DNA of 53,499 nt from an uncultured Erysipelotrichaceae bacterium (GCA_946621045.1 CAMOOA010000001.1:1-53499); one strand, 5' to 3'. Positions 1 to 9,742 are shown, counted from the stretch's first letter. Translations and numbers: made by a program. The notes: generated by a model not told the origin, from the sequence alone.

Positions 1-587
1 CCATTCTGAAGCGTGCGATTCACACACTGAACCATGTTCTGGATGAAATGGACCGTGCATGGCTGCCGGTTATCAAGTCCTATAAGCTCAACGAGCGTCA
101 TTACGGCGCGCTCCAGGGTCTGAACAAGGCTGAAACCGCTGAAAAGTACGGCGATGAGCAGGTTAAAATCTGGAGACGTTCCTATGATGTAAAACCGCCG
201 GCACTGGAGCCGACAGACGAGCGTGCGCCGCAGAATCAGGAAATGTTCCGCGGTATCGATCCGGCAGAACTTCCGCTCAATGAGTCCCTTGAGACAACGG
301 TTGCGCGTGTCGTTCCGTATTTCGAGAATGTTATCAAGGAAGATATGAAGGCGGGCAAGCGTGTTCTGATCGCTGCGCACGGCAACTCCCTGAGAGCGCT
401 GGTCAAATATTTTGACAACCTGTCCAACGATGAGATCATCGGCGTCAACATTCCGACCGGTTCTCCGCTCGTTTATGAGTTCGATGACAACTTCAACGTC
501 GTCAAGCATTACTATCTCGGCATGAGCGAAGAAGAGCTCAAGGCAAAGATGGACGCTGTCGCAAAGCAGGGCGCCGCAAAGAAGTAA
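1..587 (+). CDS. gpmA: 2,3-bisphosphoglycerate-dependent phosphoglycerate mutase, 5' end missing
   Basis: Glycolytic enzyme interconverting 3- and 2-phosphoglycerate in the cytoplasm. The frame is open from base 3, so the start lies outside the window. About 194 C-terminal residues are present of a family length near 250, so the N-terminal RHG phosphohistidine motif is not visible. The visible part matches the dPGM family: [14 protein letters not shown] near its start, and [13 protein letters not shown], which carries the second catalytic His. The Lys/Ala-rich C-terminal tail is usual. A hairpin terminator follows at 613-646. Identification is secure; the missing part cannot be judged. Confidence 0.95.
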   Translation, partial: ILKRAIHTLNHVLDEMDRAWLPVIKSYKLNERHYGALQGLNKAETAEKYGDEQVKIWRRSYDVKPPALEPTDERAPQNQEMFRGIDPAELPLNESLETTVARVVPYFENVIKEDMKAGKRVLIAAHGNSLRALVKYFDNLSNDEIIGVNIPTGSPLVYEFDDNFNVVKHYYLGMSEEELKAKMDAVAKQGAAKK

Positions 588-612
588 TCCGGATTCATCT
601 GCAGGTTTCTTA

Positions 613-646
613 ACCCGAAGGATCATTAAGCATCCCTCGGGTTTTT
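613..646 (+). terminator. Rho-independent terminator after gpmA
   Basis: Arms 613-623 (ACCCGAAGGAT) and 632-642 pair with one mismatch and are followed by a T run at 642-646. It lies 26 bases after the gpmA stop and between two convergent genes. Confidence 0.85.
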
Positions 647-667
647 ATATGAAAAATCCGCCCTGAA

Positions 668-1243
668 TCAGAGCGGAATATTATTCTTCAGACAGTTTCT
701 GATATATGCAAAGGCACTTGCTTCGCCGTCTTCCGCAACCATACGCAGGATGCGTTCCATGGATGCGGCGGTTTCCGGATGCATGAACTCCCTGTCCGGC
801 TTGGCAAGAAAATAATCCAGCGCATCACTGTCCTTATACTGGTCTTTCCGGTAGGTCTTGCATGCCGCAATGCGGTCGCAGATCGATTCCGCAAGATAGT
901 TGTCCGGCATCTTTACCGGCACCCAGCCGCGGTCCGGATAGGTATCATACCAGTATTCCCAGTGGTGTTTGTTTCTTCCTTTATGATGGAGCCAGCCGAG
1001 CGAATAGCCTTTCAGTTCCTTTTCATAAGGATAGGGGCTCCGCCATCCCTGATAGTAGCGGATCGAGGGAATCAGCTCGCCGGGAGAATACTTTGACATG
1101 TCATGAAGCAGTCCCTGTCTGTAAAGTCCGCATGCAAAACAGTGCCGGCGGACCAGAGCGCGGTGATGATGGACGGTTTTCAGATGACCGGAGAGCCGTG
1201 CGAAGAAACCAGGCTGTCCGTTTTTTGCGGAATTACTGTTCAT
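668..1243 (-). CDS. DUF5662 family protein
   Basis: A 191-residue protein of unknown function that I place in DUF5662. It has the family pattern of an N-terminal helix rich in basic residues and His (HLKTVHHHRALVRRHC), then LLHDMSKYSPGEL, then a Trp/Tyr/His-rich centre (GWLHHKGRNKHHWEYWYD). The regularly spaced His and Asp residues (LLHDMSK, HHKGRNKHHW) resemble an HD-like metal site, so a metal-dependent phosphohydrolase is possible; this is an inference. No signal peptide or membrane segment is visible. It is transcribed alone, convergent with gpmA and divergent from nusB. Confidence 0.8.
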   Translation of the reverse strand: MNSNSAKNGQPGFFARLSGHLKTVHHHRALVRRHCFACGLYRQGLLHDMSKYSPGELIPSIRYYQGWRSPYPYEKELKGYSLGWLHHKGRNKHHWEYWYDTYPDRGWVPVKMPDNYLAESICDRIAACKTYRKDQYKDSDALDYFLAKPDREFMHPETAASMERILRMVAEDGEASAFAYIRNCLKNNIPL

Positions 1244-1309
1244 GCGACTATTATATTCTCATGCCTGCGGTGTTTCATCCCGTTTTTTGTGCCGGACATA
1301 ATTTTCTGT

Positions 1310-1338
1310 TTGCCACAGGGCAGGGGACAGCGTATTAT
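1310..1338 (+). promoter_or_regulatory. Promoter of the nusB-xerD operon
   Basis: TTGCCA at 1310-1315 and TATTAT at 1333-1338 are separated by exactly 17 bases, a good sigma-A pattern. It lies 58 bases upstream of nusB and is the only clear promoter before that operon. Confidence 0.65.
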
Positions 1339-1396
1339 TACGATGCTTTATATATAAAAATAAGTTAAAATAAGACAGGAAAACAGGAACAGAATT

Positions 1397-1771
1397 ATGA
1401 CACGACACAGTAATCGGGAAAAAGCAATGTATGTAACATATCAGAACCAGATCAAAAACCGTCCGGTCGATGAGCTGATTCACGATAACTTTACAGAAGA
1501 GGAAGAAACCGATGATTATATCCTGCAGGTTATCCGGCAGGCAATCGCAAATACCGACCGGTATCACAGTTATATTGACGAAGTGCTGGAAGGCTGGACC
1601 TTTGACCGGCTCGGTTATATCGAACAGGCGCTTCTTCTGAACGGCTGCGCGGAATTTGATCTGAAACAGGAATCGATGCAGATTATCATCGATGAATATG
1701 TCCGCCTCGCAAAAAAATTCTGCGACGGCGACAGCTATAAACTGATCAACGGTGTACTCGATAAAATATGA
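1397..1771 (+). CDS. nusB: Transcription antitermination factor NusB
   Basis: A 124-residue all-helical RNA-binding protein that joins NusE (S10) at boxA of rRNA leaders and supports rRNA antitermination. The whole length matches the family, including the C-terminal stretch LGYIEQALLLNGCAEF and the helix around IIIDEYVRLAKKF followed by FINGVLD-like INGVLDKI. First gene of an eight-gene operon. Its TGA overlaps the xseA ATG (ATGA at 1768-1771), which implies translational coupling. nusB next to xseA and xseB is a common Firmicutes arrangement. Confidence 0.93.
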   Translation: MTRHSNREKAMYVTYQNQIKNRPVDELIHDNFTEEEETDDYILQVIRQAIANTDRYHSYIDEVLEGWTFDRLGYIEQALLLNGCAEFDLKQESMQIIIDEYVRLAKKFCDGDSYKLINGVLDKI

Positions 1772-3105
1772 CAACAGGAAAAGTAGTCCGCAGTGTATCC
1801 TGGCTCGTTAACAGAATTTCTGCTCAGATCGACATGGCAGCTGACCTGCAGAATGTCCGTATCGAGGCGGAAATTCTGAATTTTCATAATACGAAGGGGC
1901 ACTGGTATTTTTCATTGAAAGATGACTTCTGCCGGATCGACTGTGCAATGTGGCACAGCGACAATCAGACAGTGCGCTTTATTCCGGAAAACGGCGACCG
2001 CGTACTTGTGCTCGGCAGTGTAACGGTATACAAGGTTCAGGGAAGAGTCCAGCTTACCGTTCGCCGCATGGCGCGGGCCGGTGAAGGAGACCTCAAGGCA
2101 CGCTTTGATGCACTTTACAGGAAGCTGGATGAAGAAGGTCTGTTTGACCCGGATCATAAAAAGCCCATCCCGAACTATCCGATGCATATTGCACTTGTGA
2201 CCGGTGCTTCCACGCATGCAAGGGCAGATGTTCTGAATACCCTTGCAAGACGCTGGCCAATCGTGAAACTGAGCGAATTTCCGGCCCTTGTACAGGGTGA
2301 AAACGCTCCTGCCGAACTGATCAGCGCATTGCATAAAGCAGACCGCGCAGAGGCTGATATTGTGCTTCTTTGCCGCGGAGGCGGCAGTATGGAGGACCTC
2401 TGGTGCTTCAATGATGAGATGCTTGTAAGAACCATCTATGCCATGCATACGCCGGTCATTACCGGTGTGGGACATGAACCTGATTATACGCTTGTCGACT
2501 ATGTTGCGGATCTGCGTGCACCGACACCGACCGGTGCTGCAGAGCAGGCATCGCCGGATATCCGGGAAGTGCGGCAGGATATCGCGGATACGCGAGTGCT
2601 GCTTCAAAATCTGATGAACCGGCGCATTGCCATGGAACAGGATCGGATCACCCGGATTAAACATCAGTCTTGGTACGCCGATCCGGAGAGCCTGATTTAT
2701 TCCAGGCGGATGGAAAAACATCTTGTCGAAGAACGCTTCCTGCATCTTCTTCATACGGTGAGTGCGAGAATGACGTTCCGGCTGAATGAAAACAGGCAGG
2801 CCATTGTCCGTTCTGTAACGGAGCGGATTGCAGCCGAAAGCCGCAGTGTTGCGGAAGACAGGCAGAGAATGATGGATGCGGTGGACAGGTACCGCACGGA
2901 TCAGCGGAAAGAACTTGCACGCAGGGAGGGCCTGCTGGATGCCTATTCTCCGCTGAAGGTACTGAGCCGGGGATACAGCGTTGTCACAAAAGATGAACAT
3001 GTCGTCAATGATGCGGACATGCTGAAAAACGGAGATGCAATCTCGATCCGCATGCATAAAGGAACCGTTGAAGCTGCGGTCACTGGAGTGGCCGGGGAGG
3101 AATAA
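1768..3105 (+). CDS. xseA: Exodeoxyribonuclease VII large subunit
   Basis: Catalytic subunit (445 residues, normal length) of exonuclease VII, which degrades single-stranded DNA from either end. An N-terminal OB fold (about residues 8-105, with HNTKGHWYFSLKD) is followed by the catalytic domain. That domain has VTGASTHARADVLNTL, the RGGGSMEDLWCFNDE motif and the GVGHEPDYTLVDYVADLRAPTPTGAAE region, all highly conserved. A long helical coiled-coil part (about 265-390) precedes the C-terminal strand region with LSRGYSVV. It overlaps nusB by four bases and is two bases from xseB. Confidence 0.97.
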   Translation: MTTGKVVRSVSWLVNRISAQIDMAADLQNVRIEAEILNFHNTKGHWYFSLKDDFCRIDCAMWHSDNQTVRFIPENGDRVLVLGSVTVYKVQGRVQLTVRRMARAGEGDLKARFDALYRKLDEEGLFDPDHKKPIPNYPMHIALVTGASTHARADVLNTLARRWPIVKLSEFPALVQGENAPAELISALHKADRAEADIVLLCRGGGSMEDLWCFNDEMLVRTIYAMHTPVITGVGHEPDYTLVDYVADLRAPTPTGAAEQASPDIREVRQDIADTRVLLQNLMNRRIAMEQDRITRIKHQSWYADPESLIYSRRMEKHLVEERFLHLLHTVSARMTFRLNENRQAIVRSVTERIAAESRSVAEDRQRMMDAVDRYRTDQRKELARREGLLDAYSPLKVLSRGYSVVTKDEHVVNDADMLKNGDAISIRMHKGTVEAAVTGVAGEE

Positions 3106-3107
3106 TC

Positions 3108-3314
3108 ATGAGCAGAGAAAAGACAAAAACATTTGAAGAGTCCATGGCGAGACTTGAGGATATTGTTGACCTCCTGCAGGAAAACGAACAGCCGCTGGAT
3201 GAAACCATCAAACTGTTTGAAGAAGGTCTGAAACTTGTCCGAGACTGCGAAGGGAAACTGAAGGAGTTTGAGACAAAAGTCGCTGAGCTTTCCGAAGAAA
3301 GTGAGGAGAACTGA
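3108..3314 (+). CDS. xseB: Exodeoxyribonuclease VII small subunit
   Basis: A 68-residue helical subunit that binds XseA in a high subunit ratio. The sequence shows the family core: TFEESMARLEDIV, then LDETIKLFEEGLKLVRDCEGKL, two amphipathic helices. The length is typical. It sits two bases after xseA and one base before the ispA start, so it is clearly co-translated. Confidence 0.95.
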   Translation: MSREKTKTFEESMARLEDIVDLLQENEQPLDETIKLFEEGLKLVRDCEGKLKEFETKVAELSEESEEN

Positions 3315-3315
3315 C

Positions 3316-4152
3316 ATGAATATTGAAGAAATTCTTGTCAATGCACTATCCGGTGTGACCGACAGCCGGGTAAAGGAATCCATGCTTTATTCACTTACCG
3401 CCGGCGGAAAACGGATCCGTCCGAATCTGCTGTTTACGGTACTGGAAGGTTATGGAGTTGATCCTGCGGCGGGTGAACCGTTTGCGGCGGCGATTGAAAT
3501 GATCCACACCTATTCGCTGATTCATGACGATCTTCCTGCGATGGATAATGACGACCTGCGCCGCGGCCGCCCGACGAATCACAGACAGTTCGATGAGGCA
3601 ACTGCGATTCTTGCCGGAGACGGTCTTCTGACAGAAGCATTTCACTGTGCGGCAGGCTCAAATGCCTCCGCTGAACAGGTGGTCCGTTCCATTCGGATTC
3701 TTTCCGAAATGGCAGGACCGGACGGTATGGTTTACGGTCAGTGTCTTGATATGAATGAGGCTGCGGACAGCACCTATGACGATATCCGCAAAGTTCATAA
3801 ATACAAGACCGGATGCCTGCTTTCCGCACCGCTGATGATTGCTGCGGTGCTGGCCGGAAAAGATGATGAGGCGGTCAGAGAATGGCATGAAGTAGGCGAT
3901 CTTCTTGGACTGGCGTTTCAGATCCAGGATGATATATTAGATATAACAGCGACTGCGGAACAGCTTGGCAAGAGCAATTCCGATGCGCGAAATGAAAAGA
4001 TCACTGTTGTGACTCTCCTGGGGGAGGAGAACGCACGTAAAGAAATGCAGGATCTTTATGCGGAATGCCGCAGACGTATTGCAACATTCGGGGGATTTGA
4101 AAGCAATTCGCTGAACGCAATGATCAGCGCAATTGAAGCACGCGCAAAATAG
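3316..4152 (+). CDS. ispA: Farnesyl diphosphate synthase (polyprenyl synthetase family)
   Basis: Condenses isopentenyl diphosphate with DMAPP and GPP to make farnesyl diphosphate for undecaprenyl and quinone-type lipids. The start is ATG 3316, one base after xseB. An upstream in-frame start would lie inside xseB and adds a basic sequence foreign to the family. The protein has 278 residues. Landmarks are GGKRIRP, the first Asp-rich motif DDLPAMDND, GRPTNH, the YKTG motif and the second Asp-rich motif (QIQDDILD). It lies eight bases before dxs, so two isoprenoid genes are adjacent. Confidence 0.95.
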   Translation: MNIEEILVNALSGVTDSRVKESMLYSLTAGGKRIRPNLLFTVLEGYGVDPAAGEPFAAAIEMIHTYSLIHDDLPAMDNDDLRRGRPTNHRQFDEATAILAGDGLLTEAFHCAAGSNASAEQVVRSIRILSEMAGPDGMVYGQCLDMNEAADSTYDDIRKVHKYKTGCLLSAPLMIAAVLAGKDDEAVREWHEVGDLLGLAFQIQDDILDITATAEQLGKSNSDARNEKITVVTLLGEENARKEMQDLYAECRRRIATFGGFESNSLNAMISAIEARAK

Positions 4153-4160
4153 GAGGCGTT

Positions 4161-6020
4161 ATGGATCTCACCGCGATACAGAATCCTGATTTTCTGAGAA
4201 CACAGAGTATCAGCGACCTGACAATTCTGGCCGCTGACATCCGTCGTTTTCTCATTGATCATATTTCCAGAACAGGCGGACATCTTGCGAGCAATCTCGG
4301 GGTGGTGGAGCTTACGATTGCTCTCCACTATGTTTTTGATACGCCCGAAGACAAGGTGTTTTTTGATGTCGGCCATCAGTGCTATACGCATAAGATACTG
4401 ACCGGACGGGCAAAGGACTTTGATCATCTGCGCCAGTACGGCGGTATTTCCGGTTTTCAGAAGCGCTCGGAGAGTGTTTATGACTGCTGGGAGGCAGGGC
4501 ACAGCAGCACCTCTCTTTCGGCTGCGCTCGGAATGGCGGTTGCCCGTGATCTGCACGGAGAACATTTTCATGTAGTTCCGGTCATCGGTGACGGCGCAAT
4601 GGGATCCGGAGAATCTCTCGAAGCGCTGAATCACATCGGAAGCGAAAAACGCAACATGGTCATTGTGTTCAATGACAACAACATGTCGATTTCCACCAAT
4701 GTCGGCGCCCTTACGCGCGGCTTTGCGAGACTTCGTTCTGCGGTATCCTACAACAATTTCAAATCTTCGCTGAAGCATACGCTCATATCGAATGATTTCG
4801 GAAAGGTCATGTACCGCGGAATGAAAAACATGAAGGACGCCTTGAAGGAATCTGTGATTGATTCGGGTGTTTTCGGAGAATTCAACCTGGAGTATCTCGG
4901 TCCGGTGGACGGTCATAATCTGCGGGAACTGATCCGTGTGCTTTCCGTTGCGAAAGAACATGACGGACCGGTCGTTGTTCATGTCATTACGCAGAAGGGC
5001 CGCGGCTATGCGCCGTGTGAGAAGGATCTTACCGGCCAGTGGCATGGTGTCGGACCGTTTGATCCGGCAACCGGGAAAGTGCTTCATCACCTGCCGGAAG
5101 GCTATAAATCCTGGTCCGGACTGATTGCGGACACGATCAGCGAATATGCGGAAAGCGATGAGCGGATTGCGGTCATCACGCCTGCGATGATGTACGGGAG
5201 TGCGCTTGATCCGTTCTTTGCGGCACATCCGGAGCGCAGTTTTGACTGCGGCATTGCGGAAGAACACGCCATGACTTTTGCGGCGTCGCTTGCCAATTCC
5301 GGCATGCGGCCGTTCATCAGCGTATACAGTTCATTCCTGCAGCGGGCCTATGATCAGATCAACCACGATGTCTGCCGGATGGATCTGCCGGTCCTCATCG
5401 GTATTGACCGTGCCGGTCTTGTCGGCGCTGACGGCGACACACATCACGGTGTGTTTGATGTCGGTATTCTGCGCGCGCTTCCGAATCTTATCCTTGCTCA
5501 GCCGAAGGACGCAAATGAAGCGCGTGATATGATCTATACTGCACTGCATCAGAGCCATCCGTTTGCGGTGCGGTATCCCCGCGGAGAAGTATTCTGCGGT
5601 GATCTTCATGAAGCTCAGGAAATTTCTTTCAACTGGAGCGTGGAATATTCCGGTTCCGACGATAAATGTATAGTGATGGCCTACGGTCCGGATGTGGAAG
5701 CGATCCGAAACAAGCTCGCAGTCAATGAACTTCCGGTCCGACTGATCAACTGCCGGTTCTTCAAACCGCTGGACGAAGCAATGATCCGTGAGGCAGCCGC
5801 TTCCGGGCTGCCGGTGATCGTTTACGAAACAGACATGAAAGCATGCGGCCTTGCCTCAGCGATACTGGAATATTGCAATGACAATGACATCAGTATGAAG
5901 CTGAAGCGCATGGGACTCTCTGACCGGTATATTCCGCAGGGTGCCGCAAATCTTCTGAAGAAGGATGATGGCTGCGATCTTACGTCATTATATGAAGAAA
6001 TCATGAAATACTGCGGCTGA
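4161..6020 (+). CDS. dxs: 1-deoxy-D-xylulose-5-phosphate synthase
   Basis: Thiamine-diphosphate enzyme making DXP from pyruvate and glyceraldehyde 3-phosphate, the first step of the MEP isoprenoid pathway (619 residues, full length). Visible landmarks are GGHLASNLGVVELT, FDVGHQCYTHKILTGR, the ThDP/Mg motif VIGDGAMGSGESLEALN...NDNNMSIS, and the transketolase-type EEHAMTFAASLA with the catalytic Glu. DRAGLVGADGDTHHGVFDV follows. ispA-dxs adjacency is typical of Firmicutes. The tlyA and argR genes often found between dxs and recN in Bacilli are absent; recN starts eight bases later. Confidence 0.97.
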   Translation: MDLTAIQNPDFLRTQSISDLTILAADIRRFLIDHISRTGGHLASNLGVVELTIALHYVFDTPEDKVFFDVGHQCYTHKILTGRAKDFDHLRQYGGISGFQKRSESVYDCWEAGHSSTSLSAALGMAVARDLHGEHFHVVPVIGDGAMGSGESLEALNHIGSEKRNMVIVFNDNNMSISTNVGALTRGFARLRSAVSYNNFKSSLKHTLISNDFGKVMYRGMKNMKDALKESVIDSGVFGEFNLEYLGPVDGHNLRELIRVLSVAKEHDGPVVVHVITQKGRGYAPCEKDLTGQWHGVGPFDPATGKVLHHLPEGYKSWSGLIADTISEYAESDERIAVITPAMMYGSALDPFFAAHPERSFDCGIAEEHAMTFAASLANSGMRPFISVYSSFLQRAYDQINHDVCRMDLPVLIGIDRAGLVGADGDTHHGVFDVGILRALPNLILAQPKDANEARDMIYTALHQSHPFAVRYPRGEVFCGDLHEAQEISFNWSVEYSGSDDKCIVMAYGPDVEAIRNKLAVNELPVRLINCRFFKPLDEAMIREAAASGLPVIVYETDMKACGLASAILEYCNDNDISMKLKRMGLSDRYIPQGAANLLKKDDGCDLTSLYEEIMKYCG

Positions 6021-6027
6021 AGGAACT

Positions 6028-7677
6028 ATGTTAAGACATCTGTATATTAAAAACTTTGTATTGATCGATGAACTGAATCTGGATTTTACGGAAGGGTTCA
6101 GTGCATTCATCGGAGAAACCGGCGCCGGAAAGTCCATACTGATTGACGCGGTTTCTTTACTGCGTGCCGACCGGGCAAGCATTTCCTATATTTCAAAGGG
6201 AAAAGACCGCGCCATCGTGGAAGGAACCTTTGATCTTTCCGGTGATGCACATGCGCTTGAAGTGCTGCGGGATGCCGGCTTTGAAAGCGAGGGCGAGGTA
6301 ACCTTTACGCGTGAAATTGCCGCTTCCGGAAAGAGCACGGTCCGGATCGATCATCGCATTGTCACACTCGGGCTTTTAAAAGATATCCTTGAATTTGAAA
6401 TTGATATTCACGGCCAGCGGGATAATCAGTACCTTCTGAATACGGCAACGCATATCCGTCTTCTGGATGAATACCTTCAGAATGAAGAACTGAAACAGAA
6501 GACAAAAGATGCATTTCATGTATGGAAAAACCTCTGTGCGGAGAAGGAAACAGCACTGAAGGAAACATACAGCGAGGCAGACCTTGAATACTTCCTGCAT
6601 GAGATCAGCGAGATCGAATCGGCATCTCTGCGGGAAGGCGAGGAGGAGGAACTCATGGAGAAGGAGAGGCAGTATAAAGCTGTCAAAGCTTCCTATGAGA
6701 AACTGAATGCGGTCATCAGCGGATATGATGAGAGTCTTTCCGGCGAGATGTACGATATGAACCGGCTTGTACAGGGGCTGGATGATACGGAACTGTTCCG
6801 CAGCGCCCGTGACAGCATGAATGACGCCTATTATGCATGGGCGGATGCCATTGATCAGCTGCGGAACGTCTATGACTCCATGGATCTTTCCGAAGAAGAA
6901 ATCAATACAATGGAGGAACGCCTGTATCTGATACAGCGCCTGAAGCGGAGATACGGACATACCGTTGCGGATATTCTTGCCAGACGCGATGAGCTTCAGG
7001 AACAGGTGGACCGATTCTCGAACCGGGAGCGTTTTATTGAACAGATCGACCGCAAAATTGCGGCTGCGAATGCCGAATATATGAAGCATGCCAAAGCAAT
7101 TTCCAAACTGCGCAGACAGGGCAGTGAAAAGCTTGACCGTGCAGTTGCGGAGAATCTCCGGGATCTGATGCTTGAGAAAGCAAGATTTCATACACAGATC
7201 ACCGACTGTGAGCCGAATGAGAACGGCATCGACCGGGTTGAATTCCTGATTGCCATGAACAAAGGGGAAGACCTGAAGCCGCTGTCCAGAACAGCCAGCG
7301 GCGGTGAACTGTCACGTCTGATGCTGGGACTGAAAGTCGTGTTTACGCATCTGCAGGGCATCCAGACTGTGATCTTTGATGAGATCGATACCGGTGTATC
7401 CGGTCCGGTTGCGTCTGCGATCGGGCGGAAAATGCGTGAACTGTCGGCACAGACACAGGTCTTTGCGGTAACGCATCTTGCGCCGGTGGCAGCGACAGCG
7501 GAACATCATTACTTTGTCTCGAAATCAGATGACAAAGAAAAGACCCATACCCATGTATCCCAGCTGCACGGCGATGAGATCATAACGCAGCTTGCGGTCA
7601 TTGCCAGCGGAGAAGTGACAGATACCTCGCTTGCGGCTGCCAGGGAACTCTTTGAAAGGAATCAGAAGAGTTCATGA
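6028..7677 (+). CDS. recN: DNA repair protein RecN
   Basis: SMC-like ATPase acting early in double-strand break repair (549 residues). The N-terminal head has IKNFVLIDELNLDF and Walker A GETGAGKSILIDA. A coiled-coil middle (roughly residues 150-370) includes FHISEIESA-like HEISEIESASL. The C-terminal head has the signature ASGGELSRLMLGLK, Walker B VIFDEIDTGVSG, and VTHLAPVAATAEHHYFV. Its stop overlaps the dinB start (ATGA), so the two repair genes are coupled. Confidence 0.96.
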   Translation: MLRHLYIKNFVLIDELNLDFTEGFSAFIGETGAGKSILIDAVSLLRADRASISYISKGKDRAIVEGTFDLSGDAHALEVLRDAGFESEGEVTFTREIAASGKSTVRIDHRIVTLGLLKDILEFEIDIHGQRDNQYLLNTATHIRLLDEYLQNEELKQKTKDAFHVWKNLCAEKETALKETYSEADLEYFLHEISEIESASLREGEEEELMEKERQYKAVKASYEKLNAVISGYDESLSGEMYDMNRLVQGLDDTELFRSARDSMNDAYYAWADAIDQLRNVYDSMDLSEEEINTMEERLYLIQRLKRRYGHTVADILARRDELQEQVDRFSNRERFIEQIDRKIAAANAEYMKHAKAISKLRRQGSEKLDRAVAENLRDLMLEKARFHTQITDCEPNENGIDRVEFLIAMNKGEDLKPLSRTASGGELSRLMLGLKVVFTHLQGIQTVIFDEIDTGVSGPVASAIGRKMRELSAQTQVFAVTHLAPVAATAEHHYFVSKSDDKEKTHTHVSQLHGDEIITQLAVIASGEVTDTSLAAARELFERNQKSS

Positions 7678-8840
7678 GCAGAGTATATTTTCATATTGAT
7701 CTGAATGCATTCTTTGCGTCCTGTGAGGTGCTGCTCGATCCTTCCCTGAAAGGAAAACCGATTGCGGTCAGCGGAACGACACGACGTTCGGTAATCAGTA
7801 CGGCAAGCTATGAAGCGCGGACATTCGGCGTGCACAGTGCCATGCCGGTTGAAATGGGAAAAAAGCTCTGTCCCGATCTCATTATTGTGGAGCCGCATTT
7901 CCGTTATTATCGCTCCATGTCGGAAGAGTTCATGAAGCTGATCGAAAGTTATACGGATACGATCGAGCAGGCCAGTATCGATGAATGCTACGCGGATATG
8001 ACAGAGATCATCCAAACTTATGAACGTCCGCTTGATCTTGCATGGGAAATTCAGCGCCGGGTTCGCGATGAACTCGGTCTTTCATGTTCCATCGGTGTTG
8101 CGCCGAATCTGTTTCTTGCCAAGATGGCAAGCGATATGAAAAAACCGAACGGAATAACCGTGCTCCGGATCCGTGAGGTTCCGCAGAAACTCTGGCATCT
8201 GCCGATCGGGGATATGCGCGGAGTCGGACAGAAGACCGTTCCGCTGATGGAGGACTGCGGGATCCATACGATCGGTGACCTTGCCAACTGCAAGGATCCG
8301 GAAATCCTGCGGCCGATCTTCGGAAAGAATACCGAATTCATGATCCGCAGGGCAAACGGCTATGATGACAGGGAAATTGTGAAGGAGTGGGATGCCAAGA
8401 GCATGGGCGTCTCTGAGACCTTCCTGGAAGATATTACAGACTATGATGAACTGCGGGGAATGCTGAGGAGTCTTTCCCGTACGCTGTCTTCCAGACTTCA
8501 TAAATCCGGCAAAGCTGGGTTCCTGATTTCCATCCGTATCCGCTATCATGATTTCACCAATATCGACCGCAGCATTCATCTGAATGATCCGGTCTGGAAG
8601 GCGGATGATATCTATGTTCAGGCGCTCTCACTGTTCAACAGCAACTGGGAGGAAACACCGGTGCGGCTGCTCGGTATTTCCGTAAGTGATTTTGCCGGCG
8701 AAAATGCTCTTGCCTCGCAGATGTCGCTGTTCGACGAGACAGTTGCGCATCGTGAGGAAACCATATCCGTGCTGAAAGAACTGAATGAAGAACTTGGCGG
8801 AATACGGCTGGTACGGGCAAGTGAGGCACTGAAATCATGA
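7674..8840 (+). CDS. dinB: DNA polymerase IV (Y-family, DinB)
   Basis: Error-prone translesion polymerase (388 residues). The catalytic carboxylates lie in IDLNAFFASCE near the N-terminus and ASIDECYADMTE near residue 105. The fingers/palm part has SYEARTFGVHSAMP, CSIGVAPNLFLAKMASD and KPNG. A helix-hairpin-helix region (GVGQKTVPLMEDCGIHTIGDLA) and a little-finger domain follow. Near the C-terminus QMSLFD matches a sliding-clamp-binding motif. It overlaps recN and xerD by four bases at each end. I see no LexA-type operator inside the operon. Confidence 0.95.
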   Translation: MSRVYFHIDLNAFFASCEVLLDPSLKGKPIAVSGTTRRSVISTASYEARTFGVHSAMPVEMGKKLCPDLIIVEPHFRYYRSMSEEFMKLIESYTDTIEQASIDECYADMTEIIQTYERPLDLAWEIQRRVRDELGLSCSIGVAPNLFLAKMASDMKKPNGITVLRIREVPQKLWHLPIGDMRGVGQKTVPLMEDCGIHTIGDLANCKDPEILRPIFGKNTEFMIRRANGYDDREIVKEWDAKSMGVSETFLEDITDYDELRGMLRSLSRTLSSRLHKSGKAGFLISIRIRYHDFTNIDRSIHLNDPVWKADDIYVQALSLFNSNWEETPVRLLGISVSDFAGENALASQMSLFDETVAHREETISVLKELNEELGGIRLVRASEALKS

Positions 8841-9742
8841 AGCTTCAGGACGCCCTGAAACGATATACCGCAGAGATTACCGTGAATGAAGGCAAAAGTC
8901 CCCGTACGGTTGCGTCATACAGGAGTGATCTCAGTCAGTATGTTGAATTTCTGGAAGATGAAGGCATCAGAGATACAAAGAAAATCACCGGTGATATCAT
9001 CGAGGATTTCATGGTTGACCAGAGCATGGAAAAGAAGGGGACCAGTCTTTCCAGAATGGCCGCTTCCATCCGGTCATTTCATCAGTACCTTGCCTATCTC
9101 TATGACGAAAAGGATCCCTCTCTTAATCTGGAGGTTCACCGCGGTGTAAAACGGCTTCCGGTATTTGCGACCGTTGATATGATAAACCGCCTGATGGCAT
9201 CATTTGACGATACCAATCCGGAACAGCTCTTTCATCATGCTATGCTGGAACTGATCTATTCCTGCGGCATGCGTGTCTCTGAGGCGGTCAATATCACGGT
9301 AAACCGTGTCGATCTTGAGACCGGTTTTGTGCGTATCCTCGGCAAGGGAAACAAGGAACGTATTGTCCCGATTCCGGCCGGGTCGGTTCCTGTCATCGAA
9401 CGCTATTATCATCTTGTTCGTCCGGTATATCTGAAGAAGAATACGCAGCTCTTTTTCATTAACCGGTTCGGCCGAAAGGTGACCCGGGAGTATGTGGAAA
9501 AGCTCCTCCGTGACAAATGCATTGAGCTTGGCTTTAAGGAACATATCACCCCTCACAAGCTGCGGCACAGTTACGCCACTCATCTTCTGCAGGGCGGTGC
9601 AGATCTGCGCGCAATTCAGGAGATGCTGGGGCATTCCGATATTAAAACAACCGAGATCTATACACATGTTGCGAACCGGCAGATGTTTGAATCATATGCC
9701 AGGTTTCATCCGGGCAATCTGGATGATGACGAGGATTTATAG
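8837..9742 (+). CDS. xerD: Site-specific tyrosine recombinase, XerD type
   Basis: A 301-residue tyrosine recombinase of the length and layout used for chromosome dimer resolution. The N-terminal SAM-like DNA-binding domain covers about residues 1-90 (SPRTVASYRSDLSQY). The catalytic set is visible: R146 (CGMRVSEAV), Lys in GKGNKER (170/173), H240 and R243 (HKLRHSYATHLLQGGADL), H266 (LGHSDI) and nucleophile Y275 (TTEIYTHV). Its length argues against XerS (about 356 residues). It is the last gene of the operon, and a dif-like site lies 1.04 kb downstream. An integrase of a lost element is the alternative, but I see no other element genes. Confidence 0.9.
   Translation: MKLQDALKRYTAEITVNEGKSPRTVASYRSDLSQYVEFLEDEGIRDTKKITGDIIEDFMVDQSMEKKGTSLSRMAASIRSFHQYLAYLYDEKDPSLNLEVHRGVKRLPVFATVDMINRLMASFDDTNPEQLFHHAMLELIYSCGMRVSEAVNITVNRVDLETGFVRILGKGNKERIVPIPAGSVPVIERYYHLVRPVYLKKNTQLFFINRFGRKVTREYVEKLLRDKCIELGFKEHITPHKLRHSYATHLLQGGADLRAIQEMLGHSDIKTTEIYTHVANRQMFESYARFHPGNLDDDEDL

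Noticed and set aside
4056..5267. 403-codon minus-strand frame opposite dxs
   Set aside because: Antisense to conserved Dxs blocks and without recognisable motifs.
8837..9742. Tyrosine recombinase as integrase of a mobile element
   Set aside because: It is translationally coupled to dinB in a housekeeping operon, has XerD length, and no other element genes are near.
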